Shown here: in pieces, positions 43,190 through 51,300 of the stretch
Position numbering within the stretch: position 1 is the stretch's first letter
Layout of the letters: every line of letters starts with the position of its first letter
DNA from: Chloroflexota bacterium
Lineage (GTDB): Bacteria; Chloroflexota; Anaerolineae; Aggregatilineales; J027
Direction of reading: 5' to 3'
Assembly: GCA_024434115.1 (NCBI GenBank)
Contig: QMIT01000016.1
Coordinates: 1-59,039, forward strand
Length of the DNA: 59,039 nucleotides
The notes under the pieces: model-generated
What the model was told of the DNA's origin: nothing
The model's input: the letters and a program-made list of their open reading frames with translations, nothing else
Database searches by the model: none
Position numbers and translations under genes: made by a program

Positions 43190-44961
43190 GCGCTAACTTC
43201 CGCCGTATCAAATACTTCATAGATATAGGCAGGCTGTACCCGGCCTTTTACTTTCAAGGGTTCCAGTTCCTTATAGCCAATCCAGTCGGTCTGATTCAAT
43301 TGGGCTTGGCATAGGGCCAATGTTTCACGACTGACAATCAATTGACCATAGACAGCATTTTCCTGCAAGCGTTTAGCAAGGTTGACCGTATCGCCAATTG
43401 CTGTGAATTCACGACGGTCAGTGCTGCCAACATTGCCTAATGTCGCCTCGCCCGAATGAATCCCGATGCGGAAATAGGCTTTACCTTCACTGGAAACGTC
43501 CCCATAGGCTGCCAACGTCCGTAAATCAGCAGCCATGCGCATCGCGGCGGAAAGGGCATCCCACGCATGTTGGTCAGATGGATTTAGCTGGGTATTAAAC
43601 AAGGCCATGATGTCACTACCCATGAATTTATCAATCAAACCCGCATGGTGATGAATCGACTCGGAACTGATAGTCAGATAGGTATTGAGCAGTTCCATCA
43701 CGTCACGCGGGGGCATGGCATCCGGGAAGGTATCAAACGAGCGTACCTCTACAAATAAAACCGTCACCATGCGCCGTTCACCACCCAGCGCCAATCGTTC
43801 GATGCTGCGAATATTGTCCACCATCGCAGGTGGCAAATACCGACGCACCGCAGCGAGGGTGGCGTCGCGCTTTTTCAGTTCCGTAACGTCATCCACCACA
43901 ATAGCAACCCCCTGCGTAATGCGCTCGGAATCCTTAAAAGGGCTAAGTTTGAAATTGAGAGACAATGGGCCACGTTGATCGAGGGTGGGTGAGGCTTCAA
44001 CCGTTAAGTTTTCAGAGAGGCTCCGAACCAATTGCGCTTCCCGCTGAATCTGTTCATAAATCTGGGGCAGTTTGAGATCAAAACGTTGATTCAGGGCGCT
44101 ATCGGCGGTTAGCCCAAAAATGGTTTCGGAGGCAAGGTTATAGCTGGTAATAACCTCTTGACCATCTAGGGTCATCACGCCGCTGGCGATAGAAGCCAGA
44201 ATATTATCGAGCAGCACTTTAATCCCCGTGATTTCTCGGAGGGTCTGCTGAATTTGCTCGAACAGTTGGGCGTTTTCAATAGCGATAGCGGCTTGGTCAC
44301 CAAAAGCATTCAGCAGGCGGCGCTCACGTTTACCAAACAGGCCATCTTTGATCCGGTTGTCACAATAGACCGTGCCTAAGATACGATCTCTAAAGATGAG
44401 CGGCACACAAATGATGCTGCGAAGCGCAAGACTGATAATGCTGTCTTGTTCTTTAAAGCGCGAGTCCTCTTGGGCGTTGGTGGTGACAATGGCCTCACCT
44501 GTCCGCGCCACATTTTCCACAATGGTTCGGCTAAAGATAAATTCTTCGTCTTGACTGGAAGTCGGGTCGAGTTTGCGGTTGACCACAATTTCCATCTCAT
44601 TGGTCACGCGATTGTGCAGCATGATATAGCCGCGTTCGGCACCAACGAGTTGAATCACCCGATCCATCACGCCGTTCAGCACTTCATCCAGATCGAGACT
44701 GGAGTTTACAAATTCAGTTGTATTTGCCAACATCCGCAGTTGGCTGAGTTCGGTTTGCTGCTCCTGAATTTTCTGGGCCAGTCCTTCAAGGTCAACATGG
44801 ATCGCTTCCAATTTTTGCAGCGAGCCTGCTGGTAGTGCCATACCCTGTTTGCGGAGCTGACGCTCTTGCTGGCGAAGTTTTTCTGCCAACTGAATTGCGT
44901 CGCGGCTCAGTTGATGAATGCGTTGAATACTATCATGAATAAGCGTGCCATTATTGAACAT
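43186..44961 (-). CDS. GAF-PAS class III nucleotide cyclase, C2-like (metal Asp residues lost)
   Basis: 591 residues, colinear paralogue of the next gene: coiled coil (1-80), GAF (85-235), PAS-like (250-365), cyclase (395-560). The transition-state residues are intact in REFTAIGDTVNLAKRL (Thr520, Asn527, Arg531) and Lys445 is present. The metal sites are not: Asp is Glu405 in VLFVEVRSF, and the second Asp is Ser449 in DKFMGSDIM, where the only Asp is one residue late. The defects complement those of the partner, so the two chains probably form one functional interface. It sits 21 bases after the small TPR gene. Confidence 0.88.
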   Translation of the reverse strand: MFNNGTLIHDSIQRIHQLSRDAIQLAEKLRQQERQLRKQGMALPAGSLQKLEAIHVDLEGLAQKIQEQQTELSQLRMLANTTEFVNSSLDLDEVLNGVMDRVIQLVGAERGYIMLHNRVTNEMEIVVNRKLDPTSSQDEEFIFSRTIVENVARTGEAIVTTNAQEDSRFKEQDSIISLALRSIICVPLIFRDRILGTVYCDNRIKDGLFGKRERRLLNAFGDQAAIAIENAQLFEQIQQTLREITGIKVLLDNILASIASGVMTLDGQEVITSYNLASETIFGLTADSALNQRFDLKLPQIYEQIQREAQLVRSLSENLTVEASPTLDQRGPLSLNFKLSPFKDSERITQGVAIVVDDVTELKKRDATLAAVRRYLPPAMVDNIRSIERLALGGERRMVTVLFVEVRSFDTFPDAMPPRDVMELLNTYLTISSESIHHHAGLIDKFMGSDIMALFNTQLNPSDQHAWDALSAAMRMAADLRTLAAYGDVSSEGKAYFRIGIHSGEATLGNVGSTDRREFTAIGDTVNLAKRLQENAVYGQLIVSRETLALCQAQLNQTDWIGYKELEPLKVKGRVQPAYIYEVFDTAEVSA

Positions 44962-44982
44962 TTGCTGCTGCCCTCAAAAAAA

Positions 44983-45261
44983 TTATGGGGAACGCCGATT
45001 GATTTCCGCCAACCGACGCCGGGCTTCTTTATGATTGGGGTCAATTGCTAACACATTTTCGAGCGCGACGCGGCGGTCTTCTTCGGTATCCACCACTTTC
45101 GCCAGCCACAACCACACATTGGTACTCAGTGGGAAGATTTTGATGGCTTCCCGGAAATACAAATGGGCATCATAGTTTCTTCCAGCAACTGTTGCAGCGT
45201 GGGCGGCTTGACAAAGCCGAATAAATTCTTCACGCTCTTCATTGGAAAGGTCATTCATCAT
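44983..45261 (-). CDS. Small TPR-like protein, soluble
   Basis: 92 residues made of one TPR-like module: FIRLCQAAHAATVAGRNYDAHLYFREAI-type helix pair, then NVWLWLAKVVDTEEDRRVAL and VLAIDPNHKEARRRLAEI. The same WLWLA...RR..LE.VL.I.PN...AR..L pattern begins the three larger proteins of the operon. It has no membrane segment, so it may be a soluble adaptor. Two adjacent ATG codons make the start ambiguous by one residue. It lies 15 bases after the propeller gene and 21 before the cyclase gene. Confidence 0.8.
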   Translation of the reverse strand: MMNDLSNEEREEFIRLCQAAHAATVAGRNYDAHLYFREAIKIFPLSTNVWLWLAKVVDTEEDRRVALENVLAIDPNHKEARRRLAEINRRSP

Positions 45262-45276
45262 ATGCCCCGGATTTCC

Positions 45277-46767
45277 CTAACGCACCCAATCGTTCGCTTC
45301 GTCTTGACTGCGTGGATCATTGGTCACAGCATAGGTTGTTTGGGTTTCTAGATCATAGATATAGACATCCGTGCCAATGCCTTCCAAAATGTCAGAATTG
45401 AACACGATATAACGTCCATCAGGTGACCAACGCGGTTGGGTGTCATGCGGGCCAAAATCCACCAATACCGAGGGTGGGGCTGATCCATCCGCTGGCATCA
45501 TATAAATATCGCTGGTACTCGCTCCAGCAGCCGTCCCGCTAAAAACAATTTGTGTCCCGTCTGGACTCCAATCGGGCTGTGACTCGACCAATTCATTCAC
45601 ATCTGTGGTCAATTGGGCAATGGAGCCATCCCCCACATTGATGATATACAGATCAATGCCGTTGGGCTGGGCTAGGGTCTCATCAACAAAATCGGCCACA
45701 TACACAATCCGTGAACCGTCAGGCGACCATGCAGGCCAAGATTCGGCTGAATCGTCATTGGTCAAACGGCGCAAGAGTTCAGGGTTGCCGCCTTCAACAG
45801 GAGGGGTATCGCCGATGGTGAGCACATATAAATCGGTGGCCGGCTTGCCACTTTCCATGCCAATAAAGGCGATTTGGGGGCCAACAGGGGACCACGCAGG
45901 CATATCCTGTTCAAAAATAATTGTCCTCGCTCCACCCCAATATTGGCTGGCGGTACGGGTTTCGGATCCGTTCAAATTGGAAATCGTCAGCGCGATGTCC
46001 TGTGTCCCCGACAAGTATTGGATAAAGACGTAGCGCGTGCCATCCGCCGATACTGACGGGTTTCGGCCACGTACTCCTTCGGCAGATGCAGGCAGTCGGC
46101 TGAGGTCGGCGATATTGATAAAAAAGATGGGCTGATTTTCACGGTCAAGGGCTTCATTACCAGACCGCAGAATAATCCTGCCTTGAATCTCCGCTGGCGG
46201 CGTTGGAATAGATTCTATCAAGTTCGGGGTAGGTGAAAACATGGGACTGGGTGTCCACGTTGGCGGCAGGCTGCGCGGGTCAATCGTTGGGATCAAAGTT
46301 GCCGTTGCGGTTGGGGTTCCAGTTGGTGTATGGCTCGCTGTTGGCGTTCTGGAGGGAGTGACTTGTGACTCTTTATCGTCACCGTCATCGCCGGAAAACA
46401 CCAAAAATAAAATACACGCAAAAAAGATGATGACCAGCGCGACGACTGCTCCGATCATCGCTTTGCGTGGATTCAGCGGAGGTTTGGGAGCCGGTTCACC
46501 ACTGCTGGCCTCGTCCATGCGATCCAGCATCTCTTGGGCACGGGCGTTGTTGGGGTTAATTAGAACGACATTGTGCAGACAAGTACGCCGTTCGTCATCG
46601 GTTTCGACCACACTGGCTAACCAGAACCACGCCCGTTCACTATATTCATCTAATTCGACAGCTTTTTGGAGAAGTAGACGGGCTGTAGCTTTGTCCCCAG
46701 CCCGTGCCTTTGCAATACCGTCGCGTATCAAATTCTCAACTTGGGAATTGGGCGATTGCTGATCCAC
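45277..46767 (-). CDS. TPR-TM-TolB-like beta-propeller protein
   Basis: 496 residues in four parts. The TPR-like module (about 5-85) has KAVELDEYSERAWFWLASV and VVLINPNNARAQEML. One membrane segment follows (about 105-125, MIGAVVALVIIFFACILFLVF). A Thr/Pro-rich linker (TPTASHTPTGTPTATAT) leads to a WD40-like/PD40 propeller with WSPVG, WSPDG, WSPDG and WSPDG repeats and a first VSADG variant. The linker and propeller should lie outside the membrane with the TPR inside, though the orientation is inferred. TolB-type propellers usually bind proteins or glycans; the ligand is unknown. It is third in the operon. Confidence 0.86.
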   Translation of the reverse strand: MDQQSPNSQVENLIRDGIAKARAGDKATARLLLQKAVELDEYSERAWFWLASVVETDDERRTCLHNVVLINPNNARAQEMLDRMDEASSGEPAPKPPLNPRKAMIGAVVALVIIFFACILFLVFSGDDGDDKESQVTPSRTPTASHTPTGTPTATATLIPTIDPRSLPPTWTPSPMFSPTPNLIESIPTPPAEIQGRIILRSGNEALDRENQPIFFINIADLSRLPASAEGVRGRNPSVSADGTRYVFIQYLSGTQDIALTISNLNGSETRTASQYWGGARTIIFEQDMPAWSPVGPQIAFIGMESGKPATDLYVLTIGDTPPVEGGNPELLRRLTNDDSAESWPAWSPDGSRIVYVADFVDETLAQPNGIDLYIINVGDGSIAQLTTDVNELVESQPDWSPDGTQIVFSGTAAGASTSDIYMMPADGSAPPSVLVDFGPHDTQPRWSPDGRYIVFNSDILEGIGTDVYIYDLETQTTYAVTNDPRSQDEANDWVR

Positions 46768-46797
46768 CCGGTCACCCTCACTTTGCCTACCAATAAA

Positions 46798-48528
46798 TTA
46801 TCTAGCACAATTGAATGCGTAATCTGGGGCTGGCCCAACTGCTAACGAATTGGTCAACCACTGAGCATCACGGGCTTCGCCGGTGCTCTCCGAAACACGC
46901 TGCCATGTTCCACCGTCGGCTGACACCACCCACAAATGCGAGGTGTCGCTCCCTTCGCGGTTGGAACTGACTACTAACCACAACCCATCGGGTGACCAAG
47001 CCGGATCACGTTCTTCCGCATCACCATCATTAACCGACAAAACTCGTTCGGTTGCACCATCCGAGCGCATCACAAAAAGGTCGTTGTCGGTGTTGCGATT
47101 GGTGATAAACGCAATACGTGTGCCGTCAGGTGACCACGCTGGCGCAAAACTGCTGTTGCTGGAATCGGTCATCTGGCAGACCTCACCCCCTTGCAGCGGC
47201 GTAACGAAGATTTCCAATTGGCCCTTGGCAGCACGATCCGAAGCAAACGCAAACGCCAAGCCGTCCGGCGACCATGCTGGGTCACGATCATCAAAGCCTT
47301 CGTCATTCGTCCAATTAAACGGGTCATCGCCCGTCGTGAGGTCTAACATATAGACATCAAAATCCCCGGTGGCATTCGAGGCAAACAAAATGTTTACCCC
47401 GTCAGGTGACCATGCGGCCCCCAAAGTCTGTTCGGCCCCCAAATGCGTTAATTGGCGCGGTGTGCCACTGGGATAGTCCATAATAAATAGCTCTTGAATC
47501 GCCCCCTCTTGGACCGTAAAGACCAGTTGAGTCCCATCAGGCGACAGTGCCGGATCGAGAATTTCAACTTCCCCAGAGGATTCAGGTGCTTCTGTCGGCA
47601 CATCGGTGGGTGATTCTTCAGCGGGTTCGCCTTCCTCAGTAGGAGCTTCAGTGGGTTCTTGGGCAGGTTCCTCATCGGACGTTATTTCTAGCGGAGGCAG
47701 GCTAATTCGCACCTCTTGAAGCTGTGTCCCATCGGCAGTGATGCTGTACAGAACAAACGGATCACCCGCTGTTTCATTACCCACGTAGACAATCGTATAC
47801 TGATCTAGGCCGGGTGGCTGTGGTGTCCATGTCGGCGAGGGCAGCGGTGTCCATGTCGGGGAAGGTGTCCATGTTGGCGGCAGATCAACGGTGCGCTGTG
47901 TCACAGTAATAGCAGGAACAATACGCCCCTGCGTGGGGGTCGGCGTCGGAATAGTAGCGGTTGGGCTAAAGATAATCACCGGGGTTGGGGTATCCGTTTC
48001 GGTTGTTGCTTCTTCATCACCCGTGACGCGCAAAATAATAAGCAGCACGGCTAACCCAATCAGTCCTACGGCAACCGCCCCCGTTAGATAGAATCCCAAG
48101 CGACTGTTTTCGCGCCGAGAATTGGCCCAAATATTGCCGGGTAACTCATGCCGCTGGACAGGTCGGAAATAATTCGGGGGTTCCGATGCACCGCCCGATT
48201 GAGGGGAACTCGTGGGTCGCCGTAATCCAGCCTCACTGGGTCGGGATGGCGGCGTGCTGGCAGGACGAAGCGAGCCGGTTCCGGTTTGCAGCTTATCCAA
48301 TGCCAAGCGTGCTTTTTCGTTGTTCGGGTTAATGGATAAGACTTCTTCAAGCGCCTGACGCCGATGCTCGGTATTATCAGACACCTGAGCCAGCCACATC
48401 CATGCCAGTTCGTTGCGTGGGTCAGCATCTATGACCTGCTGAAATATACTGCGGGCGATTATCAGGTTATTGCCTCGCGCCGCATCAATACCTGCCTTCA
48501 AAAGTGCTTTGATCTCTTCGGGATCCAA
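46798..48528 (-). CDS. TPR-TM-TolB-like beta-propeller protein (paralogue)
   Basis: 576 residues with the same plan. The TPR-like module has NELAWMWLAQVSDNTEHRRQAL and LSINPNNEKARLAL. A Ser/Pro-rich segment (about 85-120) precedes a membrane helix (LGFYLTGAVAVGLIGLAVLL). A Thr/Pro linker with repeated PTWTPSPTWTPLPSPTW follows, and after an acidic stretch (EEPAQEPTEAPTEEGE) the propeller carries five LSPDG/WSPDG repeats. It differs from the downstream copy in the acidic insert in the first blade. It lies 36 bases after the TPR-TM gene and 30 before the paralogue. Confidence 0.86.
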   Translation of the reverse strand: MDPEEIKALLKAGIDAARGNNLIIARSIFQQVIDADPRNELAWMWLAQVSDNTEHRRQALEEVLSINPNNEKARLALDKLQTGTGSLRPASTPPSRPSEAGLRRPTSSPQSGGASEPPNYFRPVQRHELPGNIWANSRRENSRLGFYLTGAVAVGLIGLAVLLIILRVTGDEEATTETDTPTPVIIFSPTATIPTPTPTQGRIVPAITVTQRTVDLPPTWTPSPTWTPLPSPTWTPQPPGLDQYTIVYVGNETAGDPFVLYSITADGTQLQEVRISLPPLEITSDEEPAQEPTEAPTEEGEPAEESPTDVPTEAPESSGEVEILDPALSPDGTQLVFTVQEGAIQELFIMDYPSGTPRQLTHLGAEQTLGAAWSPDGVNILFASNATGDFDVYMLDLTTGDDPFNWTNDEGFDDRDPAWSPDGLAFAFASDRAAKGQLEIFVTPLQGGEVCQMTDSSNSSFAPAWSPDGTRIAFITNRNTDNDLFVMRSDGATERVLSVNDGDAEERDPAWSPDGLWLVVSSNREGSDTSHLWVVSADGGTWQRVSESTGEARDAQWLTNSLAVGPAPDYAFNCAR

Positions 48529-48564
48529 GATTTTATCCTGCCCCTCGTCGAATAGCCGATTAAA

Positions 48565-48945
48565 TTAGCGAGCCACGATCACAATCAAACACGCTGCCGC
48601 AATGATAAACACCAAAATCGCCAACACCAAGACCCCAAACTGCCGGGTACGCGCCTCGGATTTTTGACGCTGATGCTGCATTTTATCAAGCGCTTGGCGG
48701 GCAGCTTTATTACTCGGATTGAGTTGCAGCACAGTACGGAGATAGCGACGGCGGTCAATATCGTTTGTGCTGGTGTAGGCCATCCACAACCATGCCCGGT
48801 CATTGTGTTTATCGGCAGCTAAAACCTGTTCCAAAAGCACCCGTGCCCCTTGTTTGTTCCCTTGTCGTGCTTGGGTAATGGCAAGTTGCAAAAGGTCTTC
48901 CAGATTGGCAGCCTCGTCGGATGAAGAAATCCCCATATTACGCAT
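48565..48945 (-). CDS. TPR-like protein with C-terminal membrane anchor
   Basis: 126 residues. The TPR-like module has ARQGNKQGARVLLEQVLAADK, RAWLWMAYTSTNDIDRRRYL and VLQLNPSNKAARQAL. It ends with a membrane helix (FGVLVLAILVFIIAAACLIVIV) and almost no outer part. It looks like the anchor half of the propeller proteins without the propeller. It is the first gene of the six-gene operon, 39 bases downstream of a promoter-like sequence. Confidence 0.8.
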   Translation of the reverse strand: MRNMGISSSDEAANLEDLLQLAITQARQGNKQGARVLLEQVLAADKHNDRAWLWMAYTSTNDIDRRRYLRTVLQLNPSNKAARQALDKMQHQRQKSEARTRQFGVLVLAILVFIIAAACLIVIVAR

Positions 48946-48983
48946 ACAAATCTCTATCCCTTGTGGTGGTCAATCGTAGTTCT

Positions 48984-49011
48984 AGTATACTCAGTTAAAA
49001 AGCCGCTGCAA
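48984..49011 (-). promoter_or_regulatory. Promoter of the TPR-propeller-cyclase operon
   Basis: TTGCAG, a 16-base spacer, TATACT on the minus strand. The transcript would start about 30 bases before the first gene. It lies in the 82-base gap after the CPBP gene stop. Confidence 0.5.
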
Positions 49012-49027
49012 TTCAACCCCAGAACTA

Positions 49028-50158
49028 TTATCCGAAAAACAATGCCAGCAATAATTGCACAAAATTGTACAAAAAATGGGCAGTGATAGCAGCATAGAGA
49101 TTGTAACGACGCCTTAACCATCCTAGGGCAATTGCCACACCAAATATAATCACGGTAGCAGGTGTCAATGTGTATTGTATATGGGCAAACGTGAAAATGA
49201 TAGCCGTCCACCAAAAACCAAAAATAGGTTGGAGCGCTCCTCTAAAGGCAATTTCTTCCCCAACTGATGATGTAATAGCCACAGCCAGAACCAACCAGAT
49301 AGTATCTATGCTCTGGCTAATGGCTTCACTAGCCTCCGTCTGCTCTTCGAGAACATCGGGCGGAACAAGTTGAGACCAAATAATTGCCACGATAAACAAC
49401 CAGACAAATGCCCCAACTGCTACCACAACGCCTACACCGATAGATTCAACCGTAAGGCGATGGAAACCCAAACGTTCCAATATCTCGCCCATACTGCGCC
49501 GGGTCAATAAACCCACCCCAACAATGGGAACAAGGGTCATGAGGATAAATTGAATTCCTAGATTGCCCCATGAGATTCCTGCATCTTCCGCATAGCCTGA
49601 TAGACCACCCCCCGCTGCGAAACCAGCGATTTGAGTGCCAATAAATAGGAAGCTAATGACCATCGCCAGCATATGTACTGTATTGTGGGGGTCAAAACCG
49701 CGCAGTTCACCCCGGTACAGCACCCGGCTCGGTAGTTCTGGTAGGGTTGAAGGCATCCCAAAAGGATTGGCGGCCTGCCTTTCAAGGGAACTGGTTGCGG
49801 GCATGGTAGCAATAAATTGCTCTGGTTGGCGCAGGCGTGGAAACCACCCTGCGATGGCGATACGCACCCTGTCGAACAATAATAGGGAAGAGACTATACC
49901 AGTTATAAGAAACAACACCCCGCCCACGAGCGCATAACCACGATCTATATCTGTTTCCAGCATACCCTCGGCAAGGTCTGGCGAAATACCAACCACCACA
50001 TACAACAACCCAAATGTCGCAACAATGGCGTTCAGCAAGGCCAGCGCGACGACCACAAGGTAATGCAGATTGCGTTCGCGTTCACGCAACGCCATATTCG
50101 CGGCGAAAGTGAGGGCCAACAGAACACCAATCAAAATCAGGTTGAGAATCGCATCCAT
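49028..50158 (-). CDS. CPBP family intramembrane metalloprotease
   Basis: 376 residues, strongly hydrophobic, with about nine or ten membrane helices. The protease motifs are present in order: EEIAFRG (Glu301, Glu302, Arg306), FTFAHIQY (His326) and HFLYN (His361, Asn365). This is the Rce1/CaaX-like CPBP family, whose roles include processing of prenylated proteins, bacteriocin self-immunity and regulation. An N-terminal three-helix part plus a central soluble segment precedes the protease core, making it longer than typical members. Substrate unknown. It precedes the propeller operon on the same strand. Confidence 0.85.
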   Translation of the reverse strand: MDAILNLILIGVLLALTFAANMALRERERNLHYLVVVALALLNAIVATFGLLYVVVGISPDLAEGMLETDIDRGYALVGGVLFLITGIVSSLLLFDRVRIAIAGWFPRLRQPEQFIATMPATSSLERQAANPFGMPSTLPELPSRVLYRGELRGFDPHNTVHMLAMVISFLFIGTQIAGFAAGGGLSGYAEDAGISWGNLGIQFILMTLVPIVGVGLLTRRSMGEILERLGFHRLTVESIGVGVVVAVGAFVWLFIVAIIWSQLVPPDVLEEQTEASEAISQSIDTIWLVLAVAITSSVGEEIAFRGALQPIFGFWWTAIIFTFAHIQYTLTPATVIIFGVAIALGWLRRRYNLYAAITAHFLYNFVQLLLALFFG

Positions 50159-50203
50159 GCAGTCTATTCCAGTGCTATTGCTCTGCGTAACGCAAAAATT
50201 ATA

Positions 50204-50827
50204 TCACAAAGGTGTAGGCGCGGATTGGGGCACAAAAATACGCATTCCGTCGGCTTCATCTCGAATGAGGGTGTGGGGAGGATAGCGTAGGGCAAATTTA
50301 ACCATCCAAAGGTCACCGATGGCCCCCGCCGCGTTCATGGCACCAACCAGCATCAACCACAAACCGAGGGTCTGTGATACAAACAAGCTACCCAACAACA
50401 CCAGCAGGGTAATTCCAATGAGTGGGGCAAGACATACCCCAATATATTGATTGCGCCAAAACAGACTGCCTTCAGCGGTGGCGTAAACCACGCCTTTATG
50501 CAGCTTCATGCCATAACGAGCTTGATGCCCATAATACGTGATAGCGAGGCCGTGCAATAATTCATGCAGCACCACCATGCCTAACATCAAAAATAGGCCC
50601 ATAACGATACTGATACCCCCACGCGGCCAATCCGTCGCCAGTGGAGCGCCCAATATACCATGATAAAAAATCATCCACGTCCACAGAAATACCCCCGCTA
50701 TGACCAATGGGACAAAGGACACCACATTCAGCCACAGAATATTTTTGGTCGAGGTCAGATGTAGAAAATCGGCCTCTTGATAATCATCTGGCAGGTGATA
50801 AACAGTGCGTGGGGTGAAGGATGTCAT
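50204..50827 (-). CDS. DUF3267 membrane zinc metalloprotease-like protein
   Basis: 207 residues and about four membrane helices. The motif VVLHELLHGLAITYYGHQ (HExxH at residues 88-92) is embedded in a hydrophobic stretch, as in the DUF3267 family, which includes membrane-embedded metallopeptidases. No substrate can be named. It starts three bases after the ferredoxin gene stop and so may be co-transcribed with it. The CPBP gene, a second membrane protease, follows 45 bases later. Confidence 0.8.
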   Translation of the reverse strand: MTSFTPRTVYHLPDDYQEADFLHLTSTKNILWLNVVSFVPLVIAGVFLWTWMIFYHGILGAPLATDWPRGGISIVMGLFLMLGMVVLHELLHGLAITYYGHQARYGMKLHKGVVYATAEGSLFWRNQYIGVCLAPLIGITLLVLLGSLFVSQTLGLWLMLVGAMNAAGAIGDLWMVKFALRYPPHTLIRDEADGMRIFVPQSAPTPL

Positions 50828-50830
50828 AGA

Positions 50831-51193
50831 TCAATAGGGACGGTCAATCCATATAGGTTTCGGGGTAATTTGTTTTTCGGGACGAGCGCCGGGGGATTTG
50901 ACATCGGCATTTGATAGACGGATAACAGGCTCAACTTCCATGTCGTGGTCGCACATAATTTGACAGGCCAAGCGTGTTTGTCCCAATAAATCCGGTGTAT
51001 TCTTAAGGCGGTCAAGTTCAGCTTGGGTCATGCGGATGGGTTCACCTTCGATAAATTTCACGCGGCAAGTGGTACATTTAGCAAACCCCCCACAACGGTG
51101 CATCACATCGAGACCGCTGTCCTCCAATGCCAAAATCAGCCGCTTACCGTCTTCCACTTCAAATACTTGACCCTCTACTTTGAGCAGGGGCAT
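50831..51193 (-). CDS. 2Fe-2S ferredoxin
   Basis: 120 residues. The cluster ligands are seen in HRCGGFAKCTTC (Cys-x5-Cys-x2-Cys spacing) and RLACQ, which is the adrenodoxin/Isc-Fdx spacing rather than the plant-type x4. The N-terminal half is the beta-grasp fold (VEGQVFEVEDGKRLILALEDSG). It is a small soluble electron carrier. The C-terminal 25 residues are basic and Pro-rich (ARPEKQITPKP). No redox partner lies nearby. Confidence 0.88.
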   Translation of the reverse strand: MPLLKVEGQVFEVEDGKRLILALEDSGLDVMHRCGGFAKCTTCRVKFIEGEPIRMTQAELDRLKNTPDLLGQTRLACQIMCDHDMEVEPVIRLSNADVKSPGARPEKQITPKPIWIDRPY

Positions 51194-51300
51194 AGCTTGT
51201 CTCCTTTTGATGAAGCCCTAACAGCCGAACTGTACCTGCATTTTAGGGCAGGCGGCAAGAGTCAAAAGGATACTCACGGCTTACTCATCCGTTGCTTGGC

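Noticed and set aside
46200..46400. Thr/Pro repeats in the propeller genes as DNA repeats or a CRISPR-like array
   Set aside because: The repetition is at codon level (Thr-Pro linker), irregular in length, with no spacer pattern.
49028..50158. CPBP (Abi-family) protease as a phage-defence gene
   Set aside because: The family name Abi is historic; there is no toxin, antitoxin or other defence gene nearby, and the gene sits among housekeeping-type membrane proteins.
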